DNA from: Bradyrhizobium elkanii USDA 76
GTDB lineage: Bacteria; Pseudomonadota; Alphaproteobacteria; Rhizobiales; Xanthobacteraceae
NCBI RefSeq assembly: GCF_023278185.1
Contig: NZ_CP066356.1
Span: 992,001-1,056,000 of the forward strand
Reading direction: 5' to 3'
Length of the DNA stretch: 64,000 nucleotides
The position numbers were made by a program, and so were the translations under genes. A model generated the notes under the pieces. That model made no database searches, was not told where the DNA came from, and saw nothing but the letters and a program-made list of their open reading frames with translations. Shown piece after piece: positions 1-8,733 of the stretch (the stretch's first letter is position 1; every line of letters starts with the position of its first letter).

Positions 1-402
1 CTCCAGGACATGCTTCCCCGGCTGAGGAGCGCCGTTCCGGCAGACGTCGAGATCGACGCGTACTGCGATGCAGTCGCCTGGATCGAGGCATGGCGAAGCG
101 CCGTCGAGCAAGCGGGTGGTGACCCGAATGCGGTTGGAGGACATGCCGATATCGCGGAGACCTCGCTCATGATGTTGCTCCGCCCCGACAACGTTCGGCT
201 CGATCGGTTCGAGGTCGGGCATCTCGGCGCGCTATCCGAGGAGCAGCTTCAGGCAATGTGGAGAAACGGCATCAAGTCCGTCACCGCCAACGGCATCATC
301 GGCAACCCGTTCGGCTCGACAGCCCGGATCGGCGAGCGATGTCTCGCGGCGATAGCAGATCTTCTGGCTGTCTCGTTTGGAAGCCAAAGCAACGTTGTCT
401 GA
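1..402 (+). CDS. Creatininase-family amidohydrolase, C-terminal part (5' end outside window)
   Basis: The reading frame is open from base 1, so the start lies upstream of the window; about 133 residues are visible. The block GGHADIAETSLMMLLRP matches the creatininase-family motif in which a His and a Glu next to the TS pair help bind the metal centre, and the C-terminal GNPFGSTARIGERCLAAIADLLA is the usual end of the family. Members hydrolyse cyclic or linear amide bonds (creatinine, riboflavin-pathway formamides, mycofactocin precursor). It precedes a flavin monooxygenase by 185 bp on the same strand, which suggests it hydrolyses an amide made in the same pathway. The substrate cannot be read from this fragment. 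Confidence 0.75.
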   Translation, partial: LQDMLPRLRSAVPADVEIDAYCDAVAWIEAWRSAVEQAGGDPNAVGGHADIAETSLMMLLRPDNVRLDRFEVGHLGALSEEQLQAMWRNGIKSVTANGIIGNPFGSTARIGERCLAAIADLLAVSFGSQSNVV

Positions 403-587
403 ATCTCTCGTGCTCCTCCGCAGATGAACGCCGAGAATGGTTGTCGAGCCACGCTCAGCGGCGTTGGCTGCGAAAGGGACAAGCATCGACTGCTCACAGC
501 ACAAAATTTGGAAAGTCATGTAACTGCGGGGCGCATTCGAACAAAAATGTTGCCGCGCCCATGAAATGCTTCGCCATCTGACACTCC

Positions 588-1733
588 ATGAGGATCCAGA
601 AGATGGCACTTACGTTCGGGTTTTGGTCGGAGCAAGAAACCCAGGTCGGGCAGAGCTATGCCCGCCGACTCCATGAACTCGTGGACGAGGTGCGTCTGGC
701 GGAAAAGGTCGGATTCGACTGCGTCGCGCTTTCCGAGCAACACGTTGCACTCGGCGGTATCTCGAGCTCCGCGCCGGAGGTCGTCTACGGGTACCTTGCA
801 GCCGTTACGTCGCGCGTGAAGCTGAGGTCAGCGGTGACGCTGATGCCCCAGAAGATCAATCATGCCTTGCGATCGGCGGAGCGATTGGCAGTCACCGACA
901 TCCTGTCGCATGGCCGCATGGAATTCTACGCCGGCCGGGCCAACACGACCATCGCCATGCGCGCCTTCAACGTTGATCCGGGCGAAACGCTCGCTCAGAT
1001 GGAGGAAGGTATCGCGCTCCTGAAGAAATCGATGCGCGAAGATATCTTCACCTTCGAGGGCAAGTACTATCAGATCCCGCCGCGGATGCTGGTGCCGAAG
1101 CCGATACAGAAGCCGCATCCGGTGATCGGCATCGCTGCGACCAGCGAGCGGAGCCACAGCTGGGCCGGATCCGAAGGCCTCGCCGTCATGAGCAACTGCA
1201 TCTACCAGGGATGGGAGGTCCAGGAAAAACTTCTAAACACTTACCGTCGCGGCTGGAAGCGTGACGAACAAGGTCCGCTCGATCGGCCGCGCATCGGCAT
1301 TCCACTTTTCTTCGGCATCGGGTCAACCGATCAGAAAGCGAAGGACGATTACGCCGAGCCCCTCATGCGCTATGCGAGGATTTCAACGGACGCCTATCCC
1401 CGTCTCGCGAAGCTTGCCGACGACTATGCGTATATGAGCGAGAGCGTGCCAGCCATGGAGCGAGCGGGAAAGGACTGGGACTACTTGCTCAACCACTCCG
1501 CGACAACGGTCTGCGGAAGCCCGGACACTGTCATTCGTCAGATCGAGAAGTTCCAGGCGATGGGCGTAGACGAGGTGCTTCTCCATCTCGACTCCGTCAA
1601 TCACGAGAAAATCATGGAAGCGATCGACATGTGTGGCCGGTATGTGATCCCCCACTTCAACGACAGAAAAAATGTCGTCCGGCCTACGGAAGATATTCTC
1701 GGACAGATCCGCGCCATGCGACCGCAAAAGTAA
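588..1733 (+). CDS. LLM-class (luciferase-like) flavin-dependent monooxygenase
   Basis: A 381-residue protein of the bacterial luciferase-like TIM-barrel superfamily, which uses reduced FMN supplied by a separate reductase to oxygenate organic substrates. The N-terminal FGFWSEQET, the AEKVGFDCVALSEQHV block (residues ~40-55), PEVVYGYLAAVTSRVKLRSAVTLMP (~65-90) and HGRMEFYAGR (~108) follow the family pattern. The C-terminal CGSPDTVIRQIEKFQAMGVDEVLLHLD is the typical end of the barrel. The start at 588 has only a weak ribosome site; an in-frame ATG at 603 is an alternative. No flavin reductase gene is visible nearby. It sits first in a same-strand run with a crotonase and an acyl-CoA ligase. 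Substrate unknown. Confidence 0.85.
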   Translation: MRIQKMALTFGFWSEQETQVGQSYARRLHELVDEVRLAEKVGFDCVALSEQHVALGGISSSAPEVVYGYLAAVTSRVKLRSAVTLMPQKINHALRSAERLAVTDILSHGRMEFYAGRANTTIAMRAFNVDPGETLAQMEEGIALLKKSMREDIFTFEGKYYQIPPRMLVPKPIQKPHPVIGIAATSERSHSWAGSEGLAVMSNCIYQGWEVQEKLLNTYRRGWKRDEQGPLDRPRIGIPLFFGIGSTDQKAKDDYAEPLMRYARISTDAYPRLAKLADDYAYMSESVPAMERAGKDWDYLLNHSATTVCGSPDTVIRQIEKFQAMGVDEVLLHLDSVNHEKIMEAIDMCGRYVIPHFNDRKNVVRPTEDILGQIRAMRPQK

Positions 1734-1760
1734 GCCAACCGGAACAAACGGAAGATAGCC

Positions 1761-2540
1761 ATGTCGAAGCAGAACTATAAATATCTGATCGTCGAGAAGC
1801 GGCCGAGCGGTGTCGCCATTGTCACGATGAACCGGCCGGAGATCCTCAATGCGATCAATTGGGATATGCACAGCGAGCTCGAGCGCGTCTTCGTCGAGCT
1901 GGACGAGGACAAGGCGGTCCGCGCGATCGTTCTGACGGGGGCGGGACGGGGGTTCTGTTCGGGCGGCGATCAGAAAACGCTCGACAAGAGTCCAATCCCG
2001 TCGCCGACCCGGGGCGGACGCCATCTGATCCGGAACATGCTGGAAGTCGAGGCGCCCATCATCGCCGCGGTCAACGGCGTCGCGGTCGGTCTCGGGGCAA
2101 CTCTCGCCTTGTTCTGCGATGTCATATTCGCGAGCCCGGCCGCGAGATTTGCCGACACGCATGTTACCGCAGGTGTGGTCGCGGGCGATGGCGGCGCGGT
2201 GATGTGGCCCCTGTTGATGGGACCCGTCCGTGCGAAGCACTACCTGATGACCGGTGACTTCATCTCCGCAGAAAAGGCCGCGTCCATCGGCATGATCAAC
2301 GAGGTGATTTCGAACAGGGACGTCAAGGATGCTGCAATCGAGTACGCGGAGATGCTCGCGAGCGGCCCAAGAGAATCAATCATCTGGACCAAGTATTGCG
2401 TGAACAAGATTATCAAGCAGTACGCGCATCTGCTCCTTGACACCTCGACCGCCCTCGAGACGATCACCTTTGCCGCGCCCGAACGGCGCGATGCCGTTGC
2501 CGCCTTCGCTGAAAAGCGCAAGCGCTTCGCGGAGCGTTGA
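1761..2540 (+). CDS. Crotonase-fold protein (enoyl-CoA hydratase/isomerase family) lacking both classical catalytic Glu
   Basis: A 259-residue crotonase-superfamily protein. The oxyanion-hole blocks are present: AGRGFCSGGDQKTL (~residues 62-75) and NGVAVGLGATLALFCD (~100-116), so it should bind an acyl-CoA thioester. Compared with rat crotonase, Glu144 (in GGCELA) aligns with Thr and Glu164 (in FGQPE) aligns with His in FADTH, so standard syn-hydration is unlikely. Isomerase, hydrolase, decarboxylase or ring-cleaving activity are alternatives. It ends 1 base before the start chosen for the downstream ligase and lies 27 bp after the monooxygenase, consistent with one operon. Confidence 0.85.
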   Translation: MSKQNYKYLIVEKRPSGVAIVTMNRPEILNAINWDMHSELERVFVELDEDKAVRAIVLTGAGRGFCSGGDQKTLDKSPIPSPTRGGRHLIRNMLEVEAPIIAAVNGVAVGLGATLALFCDVIFASPAARFADTHVTAGVVAGDGGAVMWPLLMGPVRAKHYLMTGDFISAEKAASIGMINEVISNRDVKDAAIEYAEMLASGPRESIIWTKYCVNKIIKQYAHLLLDTSTALETITFAAPERRDAVAAFAEKRKRFAER

Positions 2541-2541
2541 G

Positions 2542-4413
2542 GTGAGCGCCGAGGGTTTTGCGTCGGGCGCCCAACTCGCCGACGTGACCATTCCGCAGCT
2601 CCTGAGCCGGCGGAGGGTGGAGCTTTCTGACGAGATCGCTTTCAAGCAAAAACGTCGCGGTGAGTGGATCGCCACGACCTGGAAGCAGTATTCGGACGAG
2701 GTGGCCAAGTTGGCGGCCACTTTGCAAAAGGCTGGTTTCGAACGCGGCGATCGCGCGGCGATCATGGGGGATGTGTCCCAGGAATGGCTTCTTGCGGACA
2801 TGGCGATCATTTGTGCCGGCGGCATCATGGTCGGCGTCTACTTCACCTCATCGGCGGAGGAGGTCGGCTATTATCTCGGCGACTCCGGAACGTCGTTCAT
2901 GTTCGTCGGGAGTGAACTTCAGCTCGGTACCGTCCTTGCATCGGGCCATGCTGACCAGCTGAAAAAAATCATTGTGCTCGATCCCGCTTGGAAAAAGGCA
3001 GGCGGGCCGGCGAACGTCGTCTCTCTTCATGATTTCTGGAGCGAAACATCGGTTGACGCCGACATCTTGCTGCAGGAGCAGGTCGCGAAAGCAAAGGCGA
3101 GCGACCTGACCAGCATCGGGTACACGTCCGGAACGACGGGATTTCCGAAGGGAGCGATGCTGACCCATCTGTCGCTGCTCGCCGGCGCGCACAGCGTAAC
3201 CCTGTTCACGTCGAAGTTGCGCTCCGATGTCCACCGTGTCGTCGTGCACCTGCCGATGTCACACACGGTGGCACGCGCACAGGCAACGACACTGCCTCTG
3301 CTCATCCGCCTGGTGCCGTATTTCGGCGAGAACAGCGCAGAGTTCGCTCAAACGGTCAAGGAAGTGAAGCCGACCTACTTCATGGCTCCGCCGCGGTTCT
3401 TCCAGCGGTATGCTACCCAGATCCTCAGCAAGGTTCACTCCGGGTCCGAGAAGCAGAAGCAGGACTATCAGCTCGCGATGACCATCGCCCGCAAGGCCCT
3501 TGATGATCGTCAGGCCGGAGGCGTGCCGGAACCGTTCATTTCCGGCCTCTTTGCCGTGTGCCAGCAACAGGTTTTCCGTCCGCTGCTTTGTGAGGTCGGG
3601 TTCGAGGAACTCACGGTTACATACACCTCGTCCGCGGCGATGCCTCCCGAGCTGATGTCGCTGTGGCAGCTATGGGGATTGCAGCTGAAGGAATGTTACG
3701 GACAGACAGAGCTGGTTGGCGCCAACCTAGTGCAGATGGCGGAATGGCCGGAAGCCGGCACCGTGGGCGTACCTCTGCGGGATCCGGCTTGGGAGACCGC
3801 TGTTCTCGAAGACGGGGAAATGATTGTCAGGGGACCCGGACTCTTTGTCGGTTACTGGAATAAGCCGGAAGAGACCAAATCCGCTCTGCGCGATGGCTGG
3901 CTCTACACCGGGGACATCGTGGATGTCGATTCGACCGGCCTCTTCAGGCTGGTCGATCGAAAAAAGGAGATCATCAACACTTCCAATGGAAAATCCATCA
4001 GCCCGACGCAGATCGAAAACGAGCTCAGGCGCAGCCCGTTTATCTCTGAGGCGGCTGTGCTTGGTGAAGGAAAGAAGTACCTCACCGCGCTGATCGAGGT
4101 GAACGCGACCGCGACGATGGATTGGGCCAGATCGCACGGTCTTCGGATCGATCGGTACTCGGAACTGGCGAACTCCGAAATCGTGGTGCGGATGATCGAA
4201 GCAGAGATCGGCAAGGCGAATGGCAGGCTCGCCAGGGCCGAGCAGATCAAGGCGTTCCGGATATTGCCGGAAGAGCTTTCTCCCGAGAACGGCACGATGA
4301 CGCCGACTCGGAAGAAGCGTCGGAAGCAGATCATGGAGAGGTATCGATCACTAATCGATACGCTTTATGACGAGAGCGAAGAAAACCTCGTCAAGGCAGA
4401 AATCAGACCCTGA
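2542..4413 (+). CDS. AMP-forming acyl-CoA ligase (long-chain type)
   Basis: A 623-residue ANL-superfamily enzyme that would activate a carboxylic acid to its CoA thioester with ATP. Visible motifs: phosphate-binding loop YTSGTTGFPKGAM (~residues 194-206), the ECYGQTE adenine-site block (~385), GWLYTGDIVD (~452) and the hinge region LVDRKKEIINTSNGKSISP. The long insertion before the QTE block and overall length resemble FadD15/long-chain ligases. I chose the GTG at 2542, since GGAG lies 7 bases upstream and it follows the crotonase stop directly; an upstream in-frame ATG at 2437 would overlap the crotonase by about 100 bases. It probably works on the same substrate series as its operon partners. 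Confidence 0.88.
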   Translation: MSAEGFASGAQLADVTIPQLLSRRRVELSDEIAFKQKRRGEWIATTWKQYSDEVAKLAATLQKAGFERGDRAAIMGDVSQEWLLADMAIICAGGIMVGVYFTSSAEEVGYYLGDSGTSFMFVGSELQLGTVLASGHADQLKKIIVLDPAWKKAGGPANVVSLHDFWSETSVDADILLQEQVAKAKASDLTSIGYTSGTTGFPKGAMLTHLSLLAGAHSVTLFTSKLRSDVHRVVVHLPMSHTVARAQATTLPLLIRLVPYFGENSAEFAQTVKEVKPTYFMAPPRFFQRYATQILSKVHSGSEKQKQDYQLAMTIARKALDDRQAGGVPEPFISGLFAVCQQQVFRPLLCEVGFEELTVTYTSSAAMPPELMSLWQLWGLQLKECYGQTELVGANLVQMAEWPEAGTVGVPLRDPAWETAVLEDGEMIVRGPGLFVGYWNKPEETKSALRDGWLYTGDIVDVDSTGLFRLVDRKKEIINTSNGKSISPTQIENELRRSPFISEAAVLGEGKKYLTALIEVNATATMDWARSHGLRIDRYSELANSEIVVRMIEAEIGKANGRLARAEQIKAFRILPEELSPENGTMTPTRKKRRKQIMERYRSLIDTLYDESEENLVKAEIRP

Positions 4414-4475
4414 GCCAAATCACGCGGGCGGCGGATCTCGTGAAGCGCCGGGGCGCGAGTACACGTCCCTGGCGC

Positions 4476-4506
4476 GATAGCGCCTGACTGTTCAGTGAGC
4501 GCTATC
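4476..4506. terminator. 31-nt inverted repeat between ligase and binding-protein genes
   Basis: Perfect 8-base arms GATAGCGC / GCGCTATC enclose a 15-base loop that itself contains ACTG-TT-CAGT. There is no T-run on either strand, so this may be an operator or a processing hairpin instead of an intrinsic terminator. It sits 63 bases after the ligase stop and 43 bases before the binding-protein ATG. Confidence 0.45.
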
Positions 4507-4549
4507 AGACCGCATCATTATTCTTGCAGCCAACCAAAGGGGGAACTAC

Positions 4550-5782
4550 ATGAGAAAGCACAGCGAAAGCGGTTTGACCCGCCGGTCCTTGATCGGTAGC
4601 GGAATTGGCGCCGCCGTCGGGTTCGCATCGTGGCGGTCAAGAGCGGCCACCCCGGCCAAGGTCCGCGTCGGCGCAATCAATCCGAGCAGTGGCGTCCTGG
4701 CGTTTCCGGGGCAGGCTTGCGTACGCGGCATCGATGTGGGTGCGAAGTTCGCAAAGGAGAAGTTCGGTATAGAGCTGCAAATCATCCATGCGGACACGCA
4801 AAGCCGGCCGGAAAACGGACGGATTGCCGCCGAGAACCTGATCAGGCAGGGGTGCACGGTACTTATCGGCGCGTGGGATTCCGGAGCAACCATCTCCGCG
4901 CTTCAGGCCGCAGAAGCCGCAAAAGTGCCGATGGTCGTTCACATCGCGAGCGCGACCCAGGTGACCTCTCAAGGATTCACCGAGGTGTTCAGGTATTACC
5001 CGACGTCCCTGACAATCGTCAGGAAGTCCCTCATGGAGCTGAAGTCCATCCTGTCCTCGATCAAGGACGCTCCAACAAGCGCCGTCGTCATGCACCTCAA
5101 CAATACGATGGGACAGTCGACCGCGGCGAGCATCGATCAGGCCTGGAAGGAGGTCGAAGTGCCTCTCAGGATTGCCGAGTATATTCCATACGATGAAAGA
5201 GCCAAGGATCTCTCGGTCGAGGTTGCAAAAGCCAAAGCGTCAGGCGCGGACGCGTTGGTCTCCGTCACGCGTGTCAACGATGCCATCATGATCATTCGGG
5301 AATGCACCAAGCAGGGGTGGAATCCCAAAATGATCTTCTCACCCAACTCGAATGGCGCGCAGGACAAGGCGTACTATGACGCGTTGGGCAAGTACGGTGA
5401 CGGCGCGATACTCTCGACCCTGTGGTACAATCCGAAGGCGCCCGACGCCGCGGCGATCTTGAAGCGATTTGCGTCCGATTATCCAAATGACTGGGTCGAC
5501 GGGAATTCAGGGTGTGCCTTCGAAGCTGTTCAGATTGTTGCGGACGCCGTAAGCCGCGCCGGTTCTTCCGAGTCCGCTGCGATCCACGCCGCGCTTAAAG
5601 GAACGGACATGACGCCTATCCTGATGTCCAGCGGCAAGATCAAGTTCGACGCCAATGGCCAGAATATGGGCAGCGACGTGACCATCCTTCAAGGGCAGAA
5701 CGGGAAGCCTCGCGTGGTGGCGCCGCAGTCGGTCGCCGAAGCTGCGCTCCAATACCCTCTCGTCCCATTCAACTCGCGATAG
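4550..5782 (+). CDS. Periplasmic substrate-binding protein, branched-chain amino acid ABC type
   Basis: A 410-residue type I periplasmic binding protein (Peripla_BP_6/LivJ-like). The N-terminus carries a twin-arginine-like signal (LTRRSLIGSGIGAAVGFA). The mature part begins VRVGAINPSSGVLAFPGQAC and contains the family blocks IIHADTQSRPENGRIAAENLI and VLIGAWDSGATISALQAAE. A strong ribosome site (AAAGGGGG) precedes the ATG. No LivHMGF permease or ATPase genes are visible in the window, so it is an orphan or relies on genes elsewhere. Such proteins often bind aromatic or other organic acids; here its position after the ligase suggests it captures the substrate of that pathway. Confidence 0.88.
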   Translation: MRKHSESGLTRRSLIGSGIGAAVGFASWRSRAATPAKVRVGAINPSSGVLAFPGQACVRGIDVGAKFAKEKFGIELQIIHADTQSRPENGRIAAENLIRQGCTVLIGAWDSGATISALQAAEAAKVPMVVHIASATQVTSQGFTEVFRYYPTSLTIVRKSLMELKSILSSIKDAPTSAVVMHLNNTMGQSTAASIDQAWKEVEVPLRIAEYIPYDERAKDLSVEVAKAKASGADALVSVTRVNDAIMIIRECTKQGWNPKMIFSPNSNGAQDKAYYDALGKYGDGAILSTLWYNPKAPDAAAILKRFASDYPNDWVDGNSGCAFEAVQIVADAVSRAGSSESAAIHAALKGTDMTPILMSSGKIKFDANGQNMGSDVTILQGQNGKPRVVAPQSVAEAALQYPLVPFNSR

Positions 5783-5799
5783 GAGACGCCGCGAACTGC

Positions 5800-5824
5800 G
5801 GCCCCAGCGGGCGATGTTGGGGCC
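5800..5824. terminator. Hairpin between convergent genes
   Basis: GGCCCCA and TGGGGCC form a 7-bp GC-rich stem around an 11-base loop, in the 63-bp gap between the convergent binding-protein and AraC genes. It has no clear T-run. Confidence 0.45.
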
Positions 5825-5845
5825 AGGGTTCCCGGGCGAAGGTCT

Positions 5846-6709
5846 TCAAGCCAAGGGCTCACGGCCTACGAAACTGGATCGCTCGGCAAGAAAGCGGCGC
5901 GGGCTCTTGCCCATTGCCTTCTTGAACATGGTTATGAAGGCGCTGGGGGTCTCATAGCCCAGATCGAGCGAGACGGCCTGAACGGAAGATCCCGCAGACA
6001 GCCTCTGCAGCGCGACGAGGATGTGAAGGCGCTGTCGCCAGCGTCCGAACGTCATCCCGGTTTCCTTCAGCACCAGGCGGGCGAAGGTCCGGACACTCAT
6101 CGCATATCTGGTCGCTAGTTCGTCGATCGTGCTGCGATCGCCGGGGTCATTGAGCAGCGATGCCGCGAGATGCTGAAGTCGGCTGTCGGTGGAGATGGGC
6201 AAGTACATCTGTTCGGTGGACATCTGCACCAATTCGTCAAGCAGCACGCGTCCGAGCCGGCTGGTCGGCCCGTCGACCGGATACAGGGGAGGAAAAACGG
6301 AGAGCCGATGGATCAGTTCACGGACGAGCGATGATATCGTGAATGTGCAGCATGTGCTCGGAAGCGTACTCGCCTGCGGATCGATGAAGACGACGTAGAC
6401 CTTGCCATTGTTCGAGACGCAATTGCTGTGCATGACGCCGGCCGGTATCCACACGGCACCCTGTGGCGGAACGATCCATAGTCCGCCGGGGGCACGACAC
6501 ATCACCGATCCATGTGAAGCGACAACGAGTTGCCCTTTCTTGTGTGAGTGGAGCGGAAGCTCGTCGTTGTCTTCACCGGTTTCGATGCAGAATGAGGTGA
6601 TCGGCCGATCGAACTGATCCGGATCAATCGGATCGTAGTTGATCCGAAGCTCGGGCAAATTCATTCTAGCAAAGCCAGGATCCATTTCGGACGTGGATAA
6701 CATGCTCAT
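5846..6709 (-). CDS. AraC-family transcriptional regulator with N-terminal cupin domain
   Basis: A 287-residue protein. Residues ~40-130 form a cupin-like sensor (ELPLHSHKKGQLVVASHG, then PPQGAVWIPAGVMHS). The C-terminal ~95 residues hold two helix-turn-helix units: STIDELATRYAMSVRTFARL, and then SVQAVSLDLGYETPSAFITM followed by FKKAMGKSPRRF, the standard AraC signature. This architecture resembles regulators that sense small aromatic or organic acids. The gene is convergent with the binding protein and nearest to the 0.6-5.8 kb catabolic module, which is its most plausible target, although no binding site was identified. A second in-frame ATG lies two codons downstream of the chosen start. 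Confidence 0.9.
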   Translation of the reverse strand: MSMLSTSEMDPGFARMNLPELRINYDPIDPDQFDRPITSFCIETGEDNDELPLHSHKKGQLVVASHGSVMCRAPGGLWIVPPQGAVWIPAGVMHSNCVSNNGKVYVVFIDPQASTLPSTCCTFTISSLVRELIHRLSVFPPLYPVDGPTSRLGRVLLDELVQMSTEQMYLPISTDSRLQHLAASLLNDPGDRSTIDELATRYAMSVRTFARLVLKETGMTFGRWRQRLHILVALQRLSAGSSVQAVSLDLGYETPSAFITMFKKAMGKSPRRFLAERSSFVGREPLA

Positions 6710-7978
6710 CGAATTCGCTCGTTATTGGCTACGGCTCCCGCAATTCAGGAGGCGGAGATAAGGGCGCGGCTGGAGTCCGGGTGACGATAGCGCTCCGGGA
6801 AATGCTCGTCACCGAAAAGTAATGCGAGAACGCGAGAATCCGGTCCTGCGGGTTAGCCTCGTCCCTTCCCGGAACGAGAATCTTGGTGACTGTCACGGCT
6901 GCTCATCGCCGGGCTCCGCGATGGGGAAAGCAGCCGGAAGGCTCAACGAGGAAGCTGCTGCGACAAGACGCGTCTTGGGGTGTGACCGGGCACCGCCCCG
7001 ACGGTAGAAAATGCCGCGTTCCCGCGTCAATCGGCTCCGCCGATCGCGCCTTCACGGCTGTCCGCAAGGGTTTTCGCCAGAAAATGCCGCGAGCCCCAAT
7101 GCTACCAAGGAGCATTGCGCAGAAAGTCGGCACGTACGTGTTGCTGATTGGAAGGCGAAAGCCAGGCCGCGCAGGCTGTGAGGTCGAGAGACGGAAGGCC
7201 GCGCCGTGCGATCGTTCGGGGGCAATTGAATATGGCGGAGGATAATCGAACTGTCTTCTGCATATCCTTGAGCGCTCAGGAACTGGAGTTCGCGGCAGCG
7301 TGCCGAGACTTTGTTCTGCAGAAGAAACCAGAGCTCAGATCGTCCATCATTGTAGCGAACAATATGCTTTCGATCGCCAACCAGCCACATGTCCGGCAGG
7401 CATTCATGGAATTGGGCCTGGCTAGATTGGTCCGCGTTCTGCGGCTCGCGATCCTGGGTAAAGCGATTGCGATCAGGAGAGCACCCAGATTGCTGTTTGA
7501 TCTCGCGCGCTTCAGGACAAAAATCGTCCGCGCTCTGCGCAGGCGCGCGGGATAGCCGCTCAGGGAACGGCGTCGATCGATCATGCGATGAAGCCGGCAT
7601 TCGAAAGATGGCCGGTGATGGGATCAATCGATTGTTGTGATCGGGTCGTCGTCGGCTATCGACCGACTGGCCTCCGGTTCATGCAGCATGGCGCGGACCG
7701 ATGTGGCTCATCCCGGCCTTGTCACGCGAAAATGCCGGAAATTAGTGCAAGTCCATCTTCTTCAGCACAAAATGCCGGGCGGTATACCGGATAGTTCTGT
7801 CGCTGAGATCGTTCGTTGAGCTGTCTTCGATCGAGATCCGCGTTCGGCGTTTGCGAAGGATCCACATCCTTCGCTTCCTCCCTGGACTTGGCCCGGCTCG
7901 TGCCGGGCCATTTTTTTGCTTGGCGGGACCTGAAGCGTTTACGGGATCAGCTTGTCGGCCGGCTCAGCGCTGTGGGGC
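6710..7978. other. 1.27-kb stretch without a convincing gene; decayed DNA with AAAATGCCG repeats
   Basis: No reading frame here looks like a recognisable protein. The longest open frame (7148 or 7232 to 7555, plus strand) gives an uncharacterised basic product ending in RRRAG that I do not trust. The nonamer AAAATGCCG occurs four times, at 7008, 7081, 7729 and 7769, as two pairs near either end of the stretch. That arrangement recalls terminal binding repeats of a lost insertion element, but no transposase remnant was recognised. Confidence 0.4.
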
Positions 7979-8446
7979 TCAGCGGCGTATGATTTTCTTG
8001 AGGATCTCGGTCAGGGTCCGAAATTCTTCCCTCGTCAAGGGGGCGAATGTCTCGCCGGAAATCTCGCCAATGGTCTCGATCGCAGCGTCCGCCGTCCGCC
8101 TCCCTTTGTCCGTTAGTTCGATCTGCCGTCGTCGTGGATCCAAAGGATCCTTGGAGCTCTTGATCAGCCCGCGCGATTTGAGGCGATTGATGACGCCGGT
8201 GATCGTTGCTGAATCATAGTGGATCAGTCGTCCCAAGTGATTTTGAGAACATGATCCGACTTCCCTCAGTTTCGCCAGCGTCGAGAATTGGGGTGGGGTC
8301 AGTTCTTCGATCATTTTCGCGACAAAGATCGATGTGTGGGTCCGGAGCGCGACGCGCAACAGGAATCCTGGTGCATCGTCCAACCTGTAAGGCTGTGCGG
8401 CCTCTTTCGGCTTCTCCGTCGGAGCCGTCTTGGTTTTCGGTTGCAC
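7979..8446 (-). CDS. MarR-family transcriptional repressor of the pyridine-acid operon
   Basis: A 155-residue winged-helix regulator. After a ~20-residue basic tail come the dimerisation helix, TPPQFSTLAKLREVGSCSQNHLGRLIHYDSATITGVINRLKSRGLI (residues ~50-95, recognition helix DSATITGVINRLKSRG) and the wing DPLDPRRRQIELTDKGR. A GTG at 8446 preceded by AGAGGA is the likely start. It diverges from the molybdenum hydroxylase operon. In Pseudomonas nicotinate degradation (NicR) and in picolinate degradation (PicR) the pathway regulators are also MarR proteins that release DNA when the pathway acid binds, so repression of the divergent operon is the natural role. Two adjacent palindromes in the intergenic region are the probable operators. 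Confidence 0.92.
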   Translation of the reverse strand: MQPKTKTAPTEKPKEAAQPYRLDDAPGFLLRVALRTHTSIFVAKMIEELTPPQFSTLAKLREVGSCSQNHLGRLIHYDSATITGVINRLKSRGLIKSSKDPLDPRRRQIELTDKGRRTADAAIETIGEISGETFAPLTREEFRTLTEILKKIIRR

Positions 8447-8607
8447 GATTTTCGTCCTCTTGCGGCACTTGGCCGTGGCTCGGCTTGAACAAAGCTGGAT
8501 GGCTCGGCCTCGGAAGTTCCGAGTTGGTCATTTGTCTACATTCGTTGCCGCCAAGAATCCATGCCGTCTGACCGCGAGCCTGATCCGTCCGGTGCGACAG
8601 AAGAGAT

Positions 8608-8623
8608 CACTCGCATGCGAGTG
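8608..8623. promoter_or_regulatory. Probable MarR operator 1
   Basis: CACTCGCATGCGAGTG is a perfect 16-bp palindrome in the divergent promoter between the MarR gene and the hydroxylase operon. Its size and symmetry fit a MarR dimer site. Confidence 0.75.
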
Positions 8624-8626
8624 TAG

Positions 8627-8642
8627 CACTTGTATACGAGTG
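8627..8642. promoter_or_regulatory. Probable MarR operator 2
   Basis: CACTTGTATACGAGTG is a near-perfect palindrome with the same outer bases as the first site. Its centre is 19 bp away, close to two helical turns, so two dimers could bind on the same face. An AT dinucleotide flanks the outside of each site. Confidence 0.72.
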
Positions 8643-8733
8643 ATAAGTGGGATAGGCGTTGAGAATTGCCGCCTGGGAGGAGCCGCGCAGGCTTTCTGAC
8701 CATCGGCGGCGACCTCGCACCCCGGATCCGAGC

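Noticed and set aside
7148..7555. 135-codon (or 108 from ATG 7232) plus-strand frame
   Set aside because: No recognisable motif, weak start and surrounding decayed DNA. It is noted inside the gene-poor stretch only.
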